A program made the translations under genes and the position numbers. From positions 62,041,142-62,105,141 of the forward strand of contig NC_133896.1 in the NCBI RefSeq assembly GCF_964199755.1: a stretch of 64,000 bases of DNA. Reading direction: 5' to 3'. Of the stretch, positions 1-12,300 are shown piece by piece (position 1 is the first letter of the stretch; every line of letters begins with the position of its first letter). The notes beneath the pieces were generated by a model. That model saw only the letters and a program-made list of their open reading frames with translations, ran no database searches and was not told where the DNA came from. Source of the stretch: Larus michahellis. Its lineage: Eukaryota > Chordata > Aves > Charadriiformes > Laridae.

Positions 1-130
1 TGAAATCCTACACGTTTGGAGCAGGAGGTACTTTATTTCTGCTGGCTTGGCTAGCTGAAGCAATACTCTCGAGCAGCCCTGTGATCGCTAGATAGGAGGC
101 AACGGGAGCGCACAGCAGCAGGCAGGGGAG
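1..130 (-). mobile_element. Possible end (R-U5-like) of a retroviral LTR at the window edge
   Basis: On the minus strand a polyadenylation motif (AGAAATAAAGTACC) is followed about 40 bp later by an end in TTTCA, resembling the R-U5 part of avian LTRs. The other LTR end, inverted repeats and target duplication cannot be identified, and the window cuts the left side. It could equally be the 3' end of a minus-strand transcript. Confidence 0.25.
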
Positions 131-2621
131 TGGGACCGTCCCTCTTAGCTGCAACCTACACACACATAGTGTTAAGTTTAACGGGAAATTATACCCTCGT
201 TGTGTCAGAGGTCCAGTTTATAAACATCCGCTTCCTATTCTGGAAGATAATTGAGATACGTGTGAAGCATATTGATCTCTTAATTCCAAAAACGTCTGTT
301 GCATGGAGGTAGATTTTTCTTTAATTTACCCAAATCTTTCCTCCTTTGTATTGGATGAAAAAAATCAAATTCCTTTCAACCCTCCATGAACCACTGGGGA
401 CTCCCACTGATTCACAGAGGAGAGTGAACAGGGTCTGCAGGGGACATAAGTCAAAAGGCAGCACCATCCACTGGGAGCACAAAGAAATCCTGCAATAATT
501 AGCCATGAATCTCCACTTTGGTGGAGACCTTCACCTTCTCACTAAGAAACGAGGGTTATTTAGTTTTCATCATTTGTTCTATGAGCCTGACCAATCCTCA
601 TAACTTTGTGGTTCCCCTCAAACTCGATAGTAGCACCGCCGTAGCTTCCTTTATGAACAGCTATTGGCTTTAAAAGGAATACAGTGCTGGTTTCCACTAG
701 TATTTCCAAGTCTTTGTAACCTCTATTCACTCTGAGTCAGCACAGGGCTGGAAATTAGTTATGTCTTTTAAATGAGTGTTGAGGAGATTTTCTTGGGGAA
801 AGTCCTGTATGTGGAAGATTCTGATGTGAAGCTTTTGGAGAACATTCAGCATGAATTTTAAAGATAGGCTGTAATTCGAAAAGTTACATGAAGTGATAAG
901 TTTAAACATTAAAAAAGACTGTTAGAATCAGTTAACGACTTACTGCATTAATTAAGCTTCACAAACAGCCTGGTGAAAGTAGGCTAGAAAGAATATTTTA
1001 TATATAAAGGAATAAACGGGGACAAGTCACGGGATTTGAAGATCCATGTAAGGTATTGGGTCAAAGGGCAGGACCCCAGAGATATGGCTCTCAGTCTTTG
1101 CCCTTGGCTCCTAGTGTAAGGTATATGCTGTTTTCTGGATCTGTGAACCCTGGAAGACAAATCCCGAGGGGACATATTTCACTTTTGCCACGGACTATAC
1201 ATATGAAGTTCAGAACAGACACTTGTTTTGACCTTTTGGGTGAGATCCTTTGCGTTTAAGTTTTAGTGAGTGCAGTGACAGCTTCTGCATCTGAACTCAT
1301 CTTTCCCAGCTGTCCAGTCAGCGGAGATCTAGTCATCGGGCTCAGTTCAGTTACTTAAACATGATCACATGCAGCCATCTGAGAGTGCTCTCTCGTCTCC
1401 GTCATGGCCTCCTGTTGCCCCTGCACAGCATGTAGGTCATCAGTAAGTCTGGTGTCAAATCTATCTCTCTTCCATATGATTACGTAATTTCAGGCACCCC
1501 TAATGGCACTACACACATATGTTTAGGAATCTGAACTAAGTCCTTATCGAATGGATTTTAGAGAGCAATGCAGAAGTGAATTTTAGGATAAGATGTCTCA
1601 TACCTTGGACTTCAACAGTGACCAGCCCACATGTCAGTGCTCCAGTGTAAATCTCCAGAGAGCCCAGCCCAATGCGTCTTTCACAGAGATTAATGATTAT
1701 GAGAGATTGTTAGGCTCATAACTACAACAATACATTGGATGCTCAAAACTGAGCCCTCTCATGTGCTCCCCACCTCTTCCACAGCCTCCTCCGAGCTGCT
1801 ACCTCATGTGTACCAAGCCCCAGGGCTTGTGCAGCTTCTCCCTGAGTGGCTGCAGCAGATCAGCCCAGTTTGGCTTTTCACCCTCACCGTGGCTGTGCAC
1901 CCACAGAATTGCATGTCAGCCAAAATGCTTATATGAGCCACTCAACTCCATCTCTTCTCCACCGCTGCATCCTAGACACACTGTTGGCAGAGCAGTGCAT
2001 CTCAGTGTACAGACTTTACAGTCTGGTTTCTGACTATTCCTTTCTCAGTGGTACAATGATGTTTTGTCCCAAATCTTTTCAGATTAGCCTAAGTTTTACT
2101 GTATGGTTTATTAAAAAAAAGAAAAAAAAAACTTGGTATTGCAGGCACTCATCTATGGGAAAAATTCTTCTTCCAAAAATAAACCCTTCCTGCTCAAGTT
2201 AGAGCCTGAGGCTTAAGGTATTAGCAATCTGGAACCGTAACAATACAAACATATGAGAAGCCCAAATGGGGCTGAACAGCGTTTGTGCACTATGCTGTCA
2301 CTGCTTTCTTATCACCAGTTCAATAACCCTCTTGGGATTGCTTCTGCAGGACTTTTTCCCTGCATATTAACCGCATAAACAGGAAGACTGTGTGCCATCT
2401 ACTGGCACCTAAACAAACATGACAAAGTTTCATTTCAAGTGCTAAATTCAAAAAATGTTCTGTGGCTTGAAATATATCTGCAGTAAAATGATAATTTATA
2501 TGGCTGAAAATGCTTTTTTGCATAAACTTCTCAGGCAGGCAGTGGCAGTGCATCTCTTGCCCTGCCCAGCAGGAACCGACCACAGTCACAGTCACAGTCC
2601 CAGACTGTCAGTCACAACACT
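131..2621. other. No gene recognised
   Basis: Ordinary AT-rich non-coding DNA with only short chance frames. An A-rich run lies at about 2112-2131, and a short GTCACA hexamer array sits at about 2580-2600 just before the first CR1. Confidence 0.6.
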
Positions 2622-3145
2622 TATAGAATCATAGAATGGTTTAGGTTGGAAGGGACCTTAAAGATCACCTTGTTCCAATCCCCCTGCCATGGGCAGGGAC
2701 ACCTCCCACTAGACCAGGTTTCTCAAAGCCCCATCCAGCCTGGCCTTGAACACCTTCAGGGATGGGGCACCCACAACTGTTCAAGCCTGTCAAGGTCCCT
2801 CTGGATGGCATCCTTCCCCTCCAGCACAGCTTGGTGTCATCACCAAACTTGCTGAAGGTGCACTCAATCCCACTGTCCATGTCGCTGACAAAGATGTTGA
2901 ACAGCACCAGTCCCAATACCGACCCCTGAGGAACACCACTTGTCACTGGTTTCCACTTGGACATTGAGCCGTTGACTCTTTGAGTGCAACCATCCAGCCA
3001 GTTCCTTATCCAGTGAGTGGTCCATCCATCAGATATGTTTCTCTCCAATTTAGAGACCAGGATGTCGTGTGGGAAAGCGTCAAACACTTTCCGTAAGTCC
3101 AGGTAGATGACATCAGTTGCTCTTCCACTATCCACCAACACTGTA
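2622..3145 (-). mobile_element. CR1 LINE fragment with reverse-transcriptase remnant, internally deleted
   Basis: The 3' end is at the left: the plus strand opens ATAGAATCATAGAATGGTTT, then GGTTGGAAGGGACCTTAAAG, the reverse complement of the CR1 3' terminus. Higher up, a minus-strand frame (3141-2665) carries reverse-transcriptase motifs: [14 protein letters not shown] (block A), GVPQGSVLG (block B) and FGDDTKL (catalytic YADD/FADD block, first Asp retained, Ala changed to Gly). The frame then runs straight into 3'-UTR sequence, so several hundred bases between the catalytic block and the UTR are missing. 5'-truncated and inactive. Confidence 0.92.
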
Positions 3146-6100
3146 ACCCTTGTGAGTCACACAGCAAATCATTCCTATAGGCATTTTGGCCAAGTCACCT
3201 GGATGGTACTCAGCACTCCCTCTACTACTGCCTTCTTGCAGGTATGGGGTAGCAGTTTAAAGAGTTACTATAATTTCAGCTAGTTTGTTCTCACCCTCCT
3301 CTGGCAGTTACAGGTAGCTTCAGCACTGATCTCTCAGGTGGCGTCACTAACTGCACACTGGAGTGGACCAGGGACACTCTCAGGTTCTGTTGCGTATTCT
3401 CAGGCTGTCGGGTGTTTGGGACTACCTCCAAATGGTCACTTAAACCCTCCTGCTAGTTTCACCAGCAGCCACCTAGGTAAGGTGTCCAGGGACTTCCAGT
3501 ATATTCCAGGAGAGACTATTAAGTCTTTCCTTCATATTCTTGCTCATTCCTATCTCCTGTCTCAAATCTCTCAGCCTCTCTTGTTTCTTTTGTTAGTGCT
3601 CTGCAGTTATTGTCTGTTACGTGCTTTTGCCAAGGATCAAGCTGCAGAGAACTATAAAAATAGAGGGAAAAAACAAACTATCAGATTTCTGCAATGTCAA
3701 AAGGATCAGCCAGTAGGTTTTGTGTAGCACTATCATTTTTCCTTGGCATTAAACGTTATGAATAGGGATAAATGTCACATTAGTGAATGTCACATAATTT
3801 CCTGAATATGCTTGTGCCTGGTTTAAAACAAAATAAAAAAAGGACAGAATTTAAAGGTGGGTACCAAACCCAATATTACATTTTCAGTCTAGTTTTCAGG
3901 AGCCCTAAATTGCCACACAGAGCTGCAATCTATGCCGCAATGTCAAAGTTAGTCACAGTAATCTGAACTACTGAGCCAAGTTCAGGCTCCCAGTTTTTAA
4001 AATCCTAGTCTTATTTTAATAAAAATGAGCAGATACACACAGTGGAGTTTACACTGCTTACTAATAAATATGCAGACCAGAATTTCTAATCCCACCCTCT
4101 ACCACTGTCACCCTGAGCAAGCCAGTCTTTGCTGTAGTTCTCATACCTAAAGAACTGAGGAAATTGGATGAAAAATCTCCATTTCCCATTGCCAGTGATA
4201 ATGAAAATTGTTTAACTGAGTGAGAGAAGCCCACCTCTGGCTTCCTGGTCACTTAAAGCTGCCAAGCACACCAACTGTAATGGCTAAGGCATCCTCAGGA
4301 ACTGAGCAAGTTATACAATGAATAAGAAAGTTAAAATCCTTCTCCCTGTCACCATGCAGGTCTGTGGCACACCACAAAGGTCAACTTGTATCCTGATTTG
4401 GGAGTTGTGTAAATCTCAGGATAAGACAGTCTTTCTTTGTCCTGATAGTCAGACACCTGTAAGAAGGCTACTGACACACTCATAGTCTTAATTCAGAGGG
4501 ATTTAGGGTTTTCAGGACAATAAGAACTTAAGGAAGAATTTAAACAAGAAGGTGAAAGAGTTATAAACTAGAACTAAGAGGTAATTCCACTTCTACAAGA
4601 GGCCTTAGAGAAAGAGAGAGTTGTGAAAGACAATGCTTGTGTGTTATGATAGGTAAGGATGAAAGAGATGCAAACGAATAAAGTTAAGGCTAGATTACGG
4701 AATCTTCAGGATTTAGGAGAGTGAGAACATGAAATGCAATTCGGCATGATGAAGAAGGAGGAGTGAAAAGGAGTAAAAAGATTCAAAGTGATGCAAATTA
4801 CCTAAGAGTTGAGTGATTTTATTGATAACTTCAGCCTCTCTTGGGTTATAAAGTGAGGTTAAAGCACAAAGGGATATTTAGTCTGAAGATGATATGAATA
4901 ACTGAATAACTGAAATAGCTCTAGTGGAAGCCACAATAATGCCAACCAACAGGTCAGATTAGCCGTACTCATTCATACAGTTTTGGTGAAGAAACATATT
5001 TACACAAAGGTATGCTTCTCCCCAGGTACTTGTCCCAGTGAACCTAGCAGTGTTCTCAATGCAGGTGCTGGTGGGAATGTATGAAGAGGCCCCTGGGAAT
5101 TCAAGGAAAAGTGAAAATCCATCATTCCCTGAAGAAACTCTGCCACACTCCAGGTAAGGGTGTCATTTCCTTGCACTTGCAGAAAGAAAGGCAAGGGTGG
5201 CCAGGTCTTGATTCCTACACAGGAAGAAAAGGTTTTGGCAGAACAAATTCAGCTGTCCCTGAAGCTGCCCTTTTCTCTGAAGTCTAAATAACTTCATCCA
5301 CGGTTAGACAAGCTAAAAAAAATGAGGATATACCAACCATTGTGTTTCAAGGTGTAAAGGAACATCCAACTGCCCACAGTCAGACAGACATTGACGTAAA
5401 CAAGATTTTAACCTTCTATCTCTAGGATCTCATGTTGGCAAATGCTGCAGACTAAATAGCCTCTGACAGGATCCAGAGAGTTCTTGTGTTCTTATCACGC
5501 TGGTTTCTTATGATAAAAGCTCATAATGCTGAGAACTGAGCAATAATTTTCCAAAGCCTCATAGTTTTCTAATATTTTTTACATAGCAAATATTATAGGG
5601 TTGTGGCTTTATATTTCCCTGGCTTTAATTCCCTATATGCTGTTCTGTTATTGACGGAATCTACCACAGTCACTTTTTACACTTTCCCTCCTCCCTTCCC
5701 TCCCCCATCCAAAAAAATCTTCATTTTGGAATTTGCTACCTCATATGTCCAGCCCACCATTCTAATGCTGTTCATTTGTCTTATTTTCCCAGTCTACCCA
5801 CATTTTTCTTTTATGGCGTTGTACCCATTGAAGCTTCTGGAAGAAGGCACTGGAGGACACATCTGTGAGTCAGTGTGGCCCTTCAAACTCGTGGTTCCTG
5901 CTACCTGCAGAGGTGCACACCTTCAGGTATGTTCTCCAGTGAGCACTGTGGAGCAGACATGGTCTGCCCATTCAGCTGATAAGGCTGACAGTGTCAAACC
6001 CAGATGAACAGGTTTAAATCTACTAACTTCCCTTCTAGGGGATGTAGCTCCTTTCTTGAGATATGTCACTGAGACATATTTTGGCTCAACCTTTCTAGAC

Positions 6101-9100
6101 ACCTCCTCTTCACTGACATTGCTTTCCTCGACTCATCTTCCATTTCATTACAGGCTCTGAAAACAGCTGCAGCTGTCCGAGGTTTGCAGTTACTTTGAAG
6201 CATTATGACAAAACTATACTTGCTAAATTATCCTGGTAAATACAGCCTCCATGGCATCAGAAGAAAAGTCCAAAAAACCAAGTCTCTTGCAATGCATTAC
6301 GGTCACGGCTCATCTGACTTCCTCGACTTTGACCAATTGCACGGTTACCAGTAAGTGCAAAACAAAAGCTAACAGCCTGTTGCAGGGTGAAGATAAAAAC
6401 AACTAAGACAGAAAATATAATAGTAGAGCTGCAAAATATAGTATAGCATAATATAACACATAATGTAATGTAGCCATCTTTACAATGGAATCTTTTGCTG
6501 TTACTTGAATTTATTTTTACTGTGCACTGGGAGTGTTTCAGGACTGTAGTATTTTTTCCATTAATTTATCAGGTCTTCTTAAGGAGACAGTAACAGGCTT
6601 CTTACTTTCTGCATAATTCCTGGAAGCCTTAATATCTTTCTTGCATGTATGGTGAGTACAATTTTTCATGTGCCTCTAATTTACAGATATGTACATGCAA
6701 ACTGCACTCCAGCTTGCTGACTCTCTCCGTTTATTGAGAAGAGGCCCATGCATAATAGCATCACCTAGCAAACATATAAGCATATGAGTAACTTGGCTTG
6801 CAAGAATAGCTCCGCTAACTTAAATACAAAAATTTGCACTCCAGTGATGGCAGGGCTGTAGGTCCTGCCATGTAAACCTACCCATTTAAAGGATACCTAC
6901 CCGGTATTTAAACTGGGTAGTGGTAGCAGATTTAGCTGTGGCAGCCAGGAATACAGCACAGGCTGCAAAACCCATGCAAGAGGTTGGACAGATATTTAGA
7001 GGGGCTTTGCAGGCTGAGCAGAGCTCCATGATACTGTGACTTATACTACAATCAGCCCTTGAAATAGTTTTCTTAAAACTGCAGCCATGATTCTTAAAAC
7101 TGCGGCCATGCCAGGGCAGACTTAATCTCTGAGTATCTGGTGGTTCAACTCTAACCTACTGCTTCTGAACCGTCCTGAGAACTGTCATGAATCTCTTTCC
7201 ACCATCCCAGCCAGGAACTGAAAAAAAAAGGCATAGGTTCACTGTCGAAGCTGGAAGCCTATTTAAGAGACAATTTTTAAACTTGTGTTTTCCCAAGTGC
7301 ACTCTTCAAAATTAACTGGGTTTATCGTGTGCAATGATTTATGTGATTTCAAACTAAGATAACAATGCTGGATCAAACACACTTTTCCATAAAAAGAACC
7401 CATATTGTACAAAATTGTCAAAGACATTACAGCAACATAACAAGTCTTTGATGGAGCATAAAAAGATTCCTATTTAATTTCCGTGATTTGATACATTTTC
7501 CTGCCAAGGAGAATCCCGTCATTCAAGCCAAGCCCTTTGTTCCCTTTCTGAAGTTTGATGATGTTACAGAGACTGGCTTTCACTTTTTTTTCTAAACCAT
7601 TTTCATCAAAACCAAATGGGGTGTCAAGACATCTGTTGCAGTGAGGGTGATAACAACATTTAGCATTTTTTGTCTAGGATCATTTTATCACTAAACAGAG
7701 TTCTGAGAAAAATGAACACAGCCTGATGACAATGGCCAAGACCAGCACAAATGGGGTGAAACTGGCTGGGACCAAGAGGTAAGAATGTATGGAGAATTGT
7801 CCCAGCAGTGTGAAAAGGGAGGTGGCGCAAGAAATAAGAAGCAAATTTGATTTTAATGATTTCTTAGGTGGCAATATTCTACCTCTGTCTAATTTTTTAA
7901 AGGTATAAGAATTTCAGTTTGCCCACAAGCTAAGTTAGAGGTTCGGAGCAATGCTGTTTTCTCCCTCCCAGTGTAATATGTGCAGGCAGCCAGTTGACAT
8001 TTATGTTGTTTCAGAGTAATATATCACAAAGAAAACAAGCAGTTGCTGTTCCTGATGATGTCAAGCTGATGGCACGATGGAAGTCTTCGTACTATCCCTG
8101 GAATTGCAAGACAGGAGACACTTGCTGTCTGGGCAGCCGTAGGCAAGGGCTACTTTGCATAGTAGCCACTGTGCTCTTGGAAGTGGAGAAATCAGAGGGG
8201 ATATATCTGCAGTCAGATAAAATAGGAATGGGTTCAAACTTTTGCAACACCCCTTGGCTTTCCTGCATTCTGTTTTAAAGGTCTTTTTAATTTTTATTTA
8301 TCCCTGTATTCCTCACTGCTGGCTATGGCCAGAACTCTGGAGGAAGAGTAGCTGTTTCTGTTCTCCCTGCTAGAAGCTGTAAGCACATACCATGCCAAAA
8401 ACTCAAGACTGACTGTTTCATGAGAGGTTTCATGATAACTCCTGCCAGGAGACTCTGACAAGATTTGAATAATCACTGCAGGTTTGGTGCTTATCTAAAC
8501 TAGACACTTCTCTGACTGTCTAATTCAGATTAAATGTCTGCACAGAGAAATGAGAAACCTTTTCCACCCAGCAGGGGCAGTTGGGGCTGTGGATTCAGAT
8601 AGCAGACTTCAATAGAGCCAACTTGGAGCTGGTGAGTAAGAGACAGGCAATGGTTGGCTCCGTCCCCTCACCACTATCTGCCGTGCAGAGTGGTTAAGCT
8701 AGCGTGAGAAAGAAGATTAGTAACAAATTACTCTCCTCTTCTCCGTAACTCCTGGAAGCAAGGATGATGCAAGAAGGATCCTCCTGCTCAGAGGTTTTCC
8801 TCCAGCTCAGACCGCCAGCTCGCTCCTGTCCTAGCCCAGCTTATCCACCACCTGTTCCTCAGAGCTGTGCCCGAAAGTTACAGTCAAGTCCAGTTACATC
8901 AAAAAAAGAGAAAGGGAGAAAAAAGATGGAACCTCTTACATTACACAGGAGCCGGGAAATAGGAGAAGCTTCTTGCTGATCTGTAGAGGAGGACAGCACT
9001 GTGCTGATGCAAGAGGATAACAGCAACAAGAGATTTAGAATTCATCAACTCTAATTCTTACAAGGGTACAATAATGGAAAAAGAAGCCAAAGCTCTGATT

Positions 9101-9689
9101 CAAGAGCTGGTAGCAGACAATTGTTCTAGCAACGCTAGCACTTCTACACATGTTCAGAAGAATGCTTAAGTTTCTGTAAATGTCAAAAGTTAGAAGAGAC
9201 AAAGTGAAAGAACAGAAATGTTGCGATCCTTAAAAAGACTAGACAGAAAACCCGGTAACTCTAGCTCTGTCAGCCTGACTTCTGTTCCAGGTAAAATATT
9301 AGCAAAACCTGAGAGGAGCATTTATTTTTAGGTGGATAGAGCAGACAAACCTATTGGCTTAAAGCCAAGAGGGATTTGTGAATCAGACAATGCCAAAGAA
9401 ATCTGATAGCCTTTTTTAATATGGTATCTGAGTGGGTGGGTTTTTATAAAAAAGACCTGTGCCATATGGAAACAGATTAAATAATGCCTGGATAAGAATT
9501 CAATAAAGTGACGAGCAAGCACTTTACATGAATACTGTGTCCGTACAGAAAGTCCTTGCACTTTTTTAAAGGGTATCCTTTTACCCAGGTGCTTTCTCTA
9601 CAATAAGGCAAAATGAGTTTTGCTCAACATAATTCAGAAAATAAACACAGGACAGGCCTGGTAAAAGATAGCAGAGTCTCCAACTTGAC
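3146..9689. other. No gene recognised
   Basis: About 6.5 kb without a supported exon or recognised repeat. The longest open frames (3338-3727 plus, 130 codons; 5603-6007 plus) show no family motif and no splice-flanked conserved core. The first about 200 bp after the CR1 could be more of an old repeat; I cannot tell. Confidence 0.55.
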
Positions 9690-10036
9690 ATTTCTATCTC
9701 TTTCTCTCTTTCCTTCCTTCCTTTCCTTCCTTCCTTCCTTCCTTCCTTCCTTCCTTCCTTCCTTCCTTCCTTCCTTCCTTCCTTCCTTCCTTCCTTCCTT
9801 CCTTCCTTCCTTCCTTCCTTCCTTCCTTCCTTCCTTCCTTCCTTCCTTCCTTCCTTCCTTCCTTCCTTCCTTCTCTTTCTTTCTTTTTTTCCTGTGTCTC
9901 CCTTTCTTGCTCTCTATTTCTCTTTCACCCCCTCTCTCTCTCTGTCTCTCTCTCTCCCCTTTTCCTTATATATCTCTCTCTCCCCTCTTATTTTTCTCTT
10001 GCTTTCTCCCTTCCCTTCTCTCTCCCCTGTTTTCCC
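9690..10036. repeat. (TTCC)n microsatellite within a polypyrimidine tract
   Basis: A near-perfect CCTT/TTCC tetranucleotide array occupies 9725-9872 (about 37 units). It is flanked by interrupted CT-rich sequence to about 10036 with CTCT and TTTC variants. A 167-codon plus-strand frame through it (Leu-Pro-Ser-Phe repeats) is an artefact of the array. Strong length polymorphism is expected. Confidence 0.97.
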
Positions 10037-12106
10037 ACTCTCATAGATGCTCTTGCATAAAAACACACACCTTCATGCGTACTGGTTTGTTTGAGGTGCC
10101 GACTGCAGGCTGTTGAGATGACCTACGTTGAAGGGGCACACTTAGAAGGACTCAAAAGAAAGACAAACTCAACATTCACTGTCTCAAGAGATGAAATCAG
10201 TGTGTAATTTACTAATGAATTACACCCATGGGGTACAATGCTCACACCAAACTTTTTTATTGCAATAAACCCATGGCATTACTGAAGTCACTCAAAATTA
10301 AGTCAGAACAGACCACCTCCACTCCACTCTATATGGGATGGGCTCAGTGGGAAGCATTTCTTGGTAAAATCAGGCATTATATGTGTGCCCTTACACGTCC
10401 TTGGACAGAGCTATGGCAAGTTTAGTTTCCTTTTCCTTGTCTGTGGGGTTTGAATTCAAAATGAGAAACAGACATGGTTCTTCTTGTGTGGGATCAAAAG
10501 AAATTCTTCTTTCTTTCTTTCCATAAGCCAATAAAGCAATGGAATGGCATGGTAATGCCTCCTCTTTTTTTCATGTTGGAAGATATTAAAACCACTTTGA
10601 TTTTTCTTGCAGTTCTAGGGGAGAACACATTAGAAGCTGCATGCCAGGAAAATTCAATTGAAAAGGAATGTTCTGGCCTCAGCTGCCGCCATAGCTCACC
10701 CATGGGCTGGCTAATTTTCCCCTCCCCACTCTCCTCAAACAAAGCTTTATCTATTTGCTGTGGTGCAGCTTCATGCCTCGCACAAAGCAATGCGGACAGC
10801 AGGCCGCCGGGAGGTTGCCATTCTCTCTGCTGTGCTCTGCTTTTCTCTCTACCCACTAGCAATGCAAGGTAATTGCATGTGCGTGATCAAGATCCGATAC
10901 ATTTTAATACGACTTCCTCAGCAACCGAGCTTCTCATATATCTATGGTTTCTCTGACACAACCTATTTGCTCTAATAATTTTGCCCAGGTAGATTCTGAG
11001 AGCTTTATAAATTTCTCTAGGATTTCTGGATACCTCTAAGGGCTAGATGGAAGAGATCATGGGCAAAATTTCAGGAGAACAGCCATGCTGGTGTTATAGT
11101 GTATGTACTCATGTCTCGGTTAGCATACACAGCAGATCCAGAAAGAAAGGTTATGGAAATTCTAGAAAACCCCTTGAAATGTCATCATTGCTTATGAATT
11201 TGTATACAGAAATCTAATACATAGAGACTGCCGATTAGTCATAGTTCTGTGCCTAACCGCTGCCTATCAATTTCTTTGCCCTTTATGATTGAAAAAAAAA
11301 AAAAAAGAAAGAAAAGAAATCAAAGGATAAGCTTCTAAAAATGGCTGTGTCTGGCACAGAGGATTTAGTCCCTGCTAGCACTGCAAATTTTATGCAGTGA
11401 CTTCTGTGAGCACTGTGCAGAGCTGCAGAAAGCTCTGAGAATGAGTCCTCTCGGAAGCCCTTCCACCTGGGTTGCCTCACCCACCAGTTTTACTCCCTTG
11501 CGGACAATCTTCCACAGAATCGGCTTTAATGACTCTCCAAGGGAATGAGTATGTTGACCAGACCAACCGTTTGCAGGATACTGCCCTCTGTCTTACGTTT
11601 AACGCAGAACCACAGTGTGAGTAGCTGTCACAGCTGTGACATATGTAGCGATACGCGAAGGGAAAGTTCACGCGCTCTGCTCTGGTGTGAACATACAATT
11701 GCCTTCTTTGCGTAGTGGTTTTAGAGCAGGAATTGCAACTTAATCAAAATTGCGAGCAATAGTTCAGGCGAGAGGCTGTGGTGAGCACCGAATAATTCTG
11801 CCTGGATGGAGATTTTATTGCTGAAATTGGGAGCGAAGCCAAAACAACAGTAAGCTGGCAAAAAACGTACAGTTTTTCCCCCTTCTAGGAAACCTTGCAA
11901 GCACTTGATTAAGAAAGACTTGTGAATCCCACAGGTATGTTGCATTTCACCTGTATACCAAGGATTACTTAGTAATTTCTGAGCAGCAGAATCCTTCATT
12001 CTCAGCACATCCTCCTTTCCAGAGACCAATGATGAAAATTAAATTGTCAAAATCACGTAGGATCAGGTTGCTTTCTTAGCTTCGGCCTAGCAATGCCTTC
12101 CCAAAT
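10037..12106. other. No gene recognised
   Basis: Overlapping open frames on both strands at 10474-10872 have no recognisable motifs. An A-rich run lies at 11290-11304. Confidence 0.55.
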
Positions 12107-12300
12107 CATAGAATCATAAAATCATAGGTTGGAAAAGACCTGGAAGATCATCAAGTCCAATCATTAACCTAGCACTGCCAAGTTACCACTGAACCATGTC
12201 CCTCAGCACATCTTTTAAATACCTCCAGGGATGGTGACAACCACTTCCCTGGGCATCCAGCACTTCCCTGGGCAAATGATTGATTCTTCATCCCCAACCG
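12107..12300 (-). mobile_element. CR1 LINE 3' fragment
   Basis: The plus strand begins ATCATAGAATCATAAAATCA (tail repeats), then GGTTGGAAAAGACCTGGAAG and ATCATCAAGTCCAA, the reverse complement of a CR1 3' end. It is followed by ACCATGTCCCTCAGCAC and AATACCTCCAGGGATGGTGA. The phrase CACTTCCCTGGGCA occurs twice close together, a small internal duplication. 5'-truncated. Confidence 0.9.

Noticed and set aside
9613..10116. 167-codon frame with Leu-Pro-Ser-Phe repeats
   Set aside because: It is the translation of the TTCC microsatellite.
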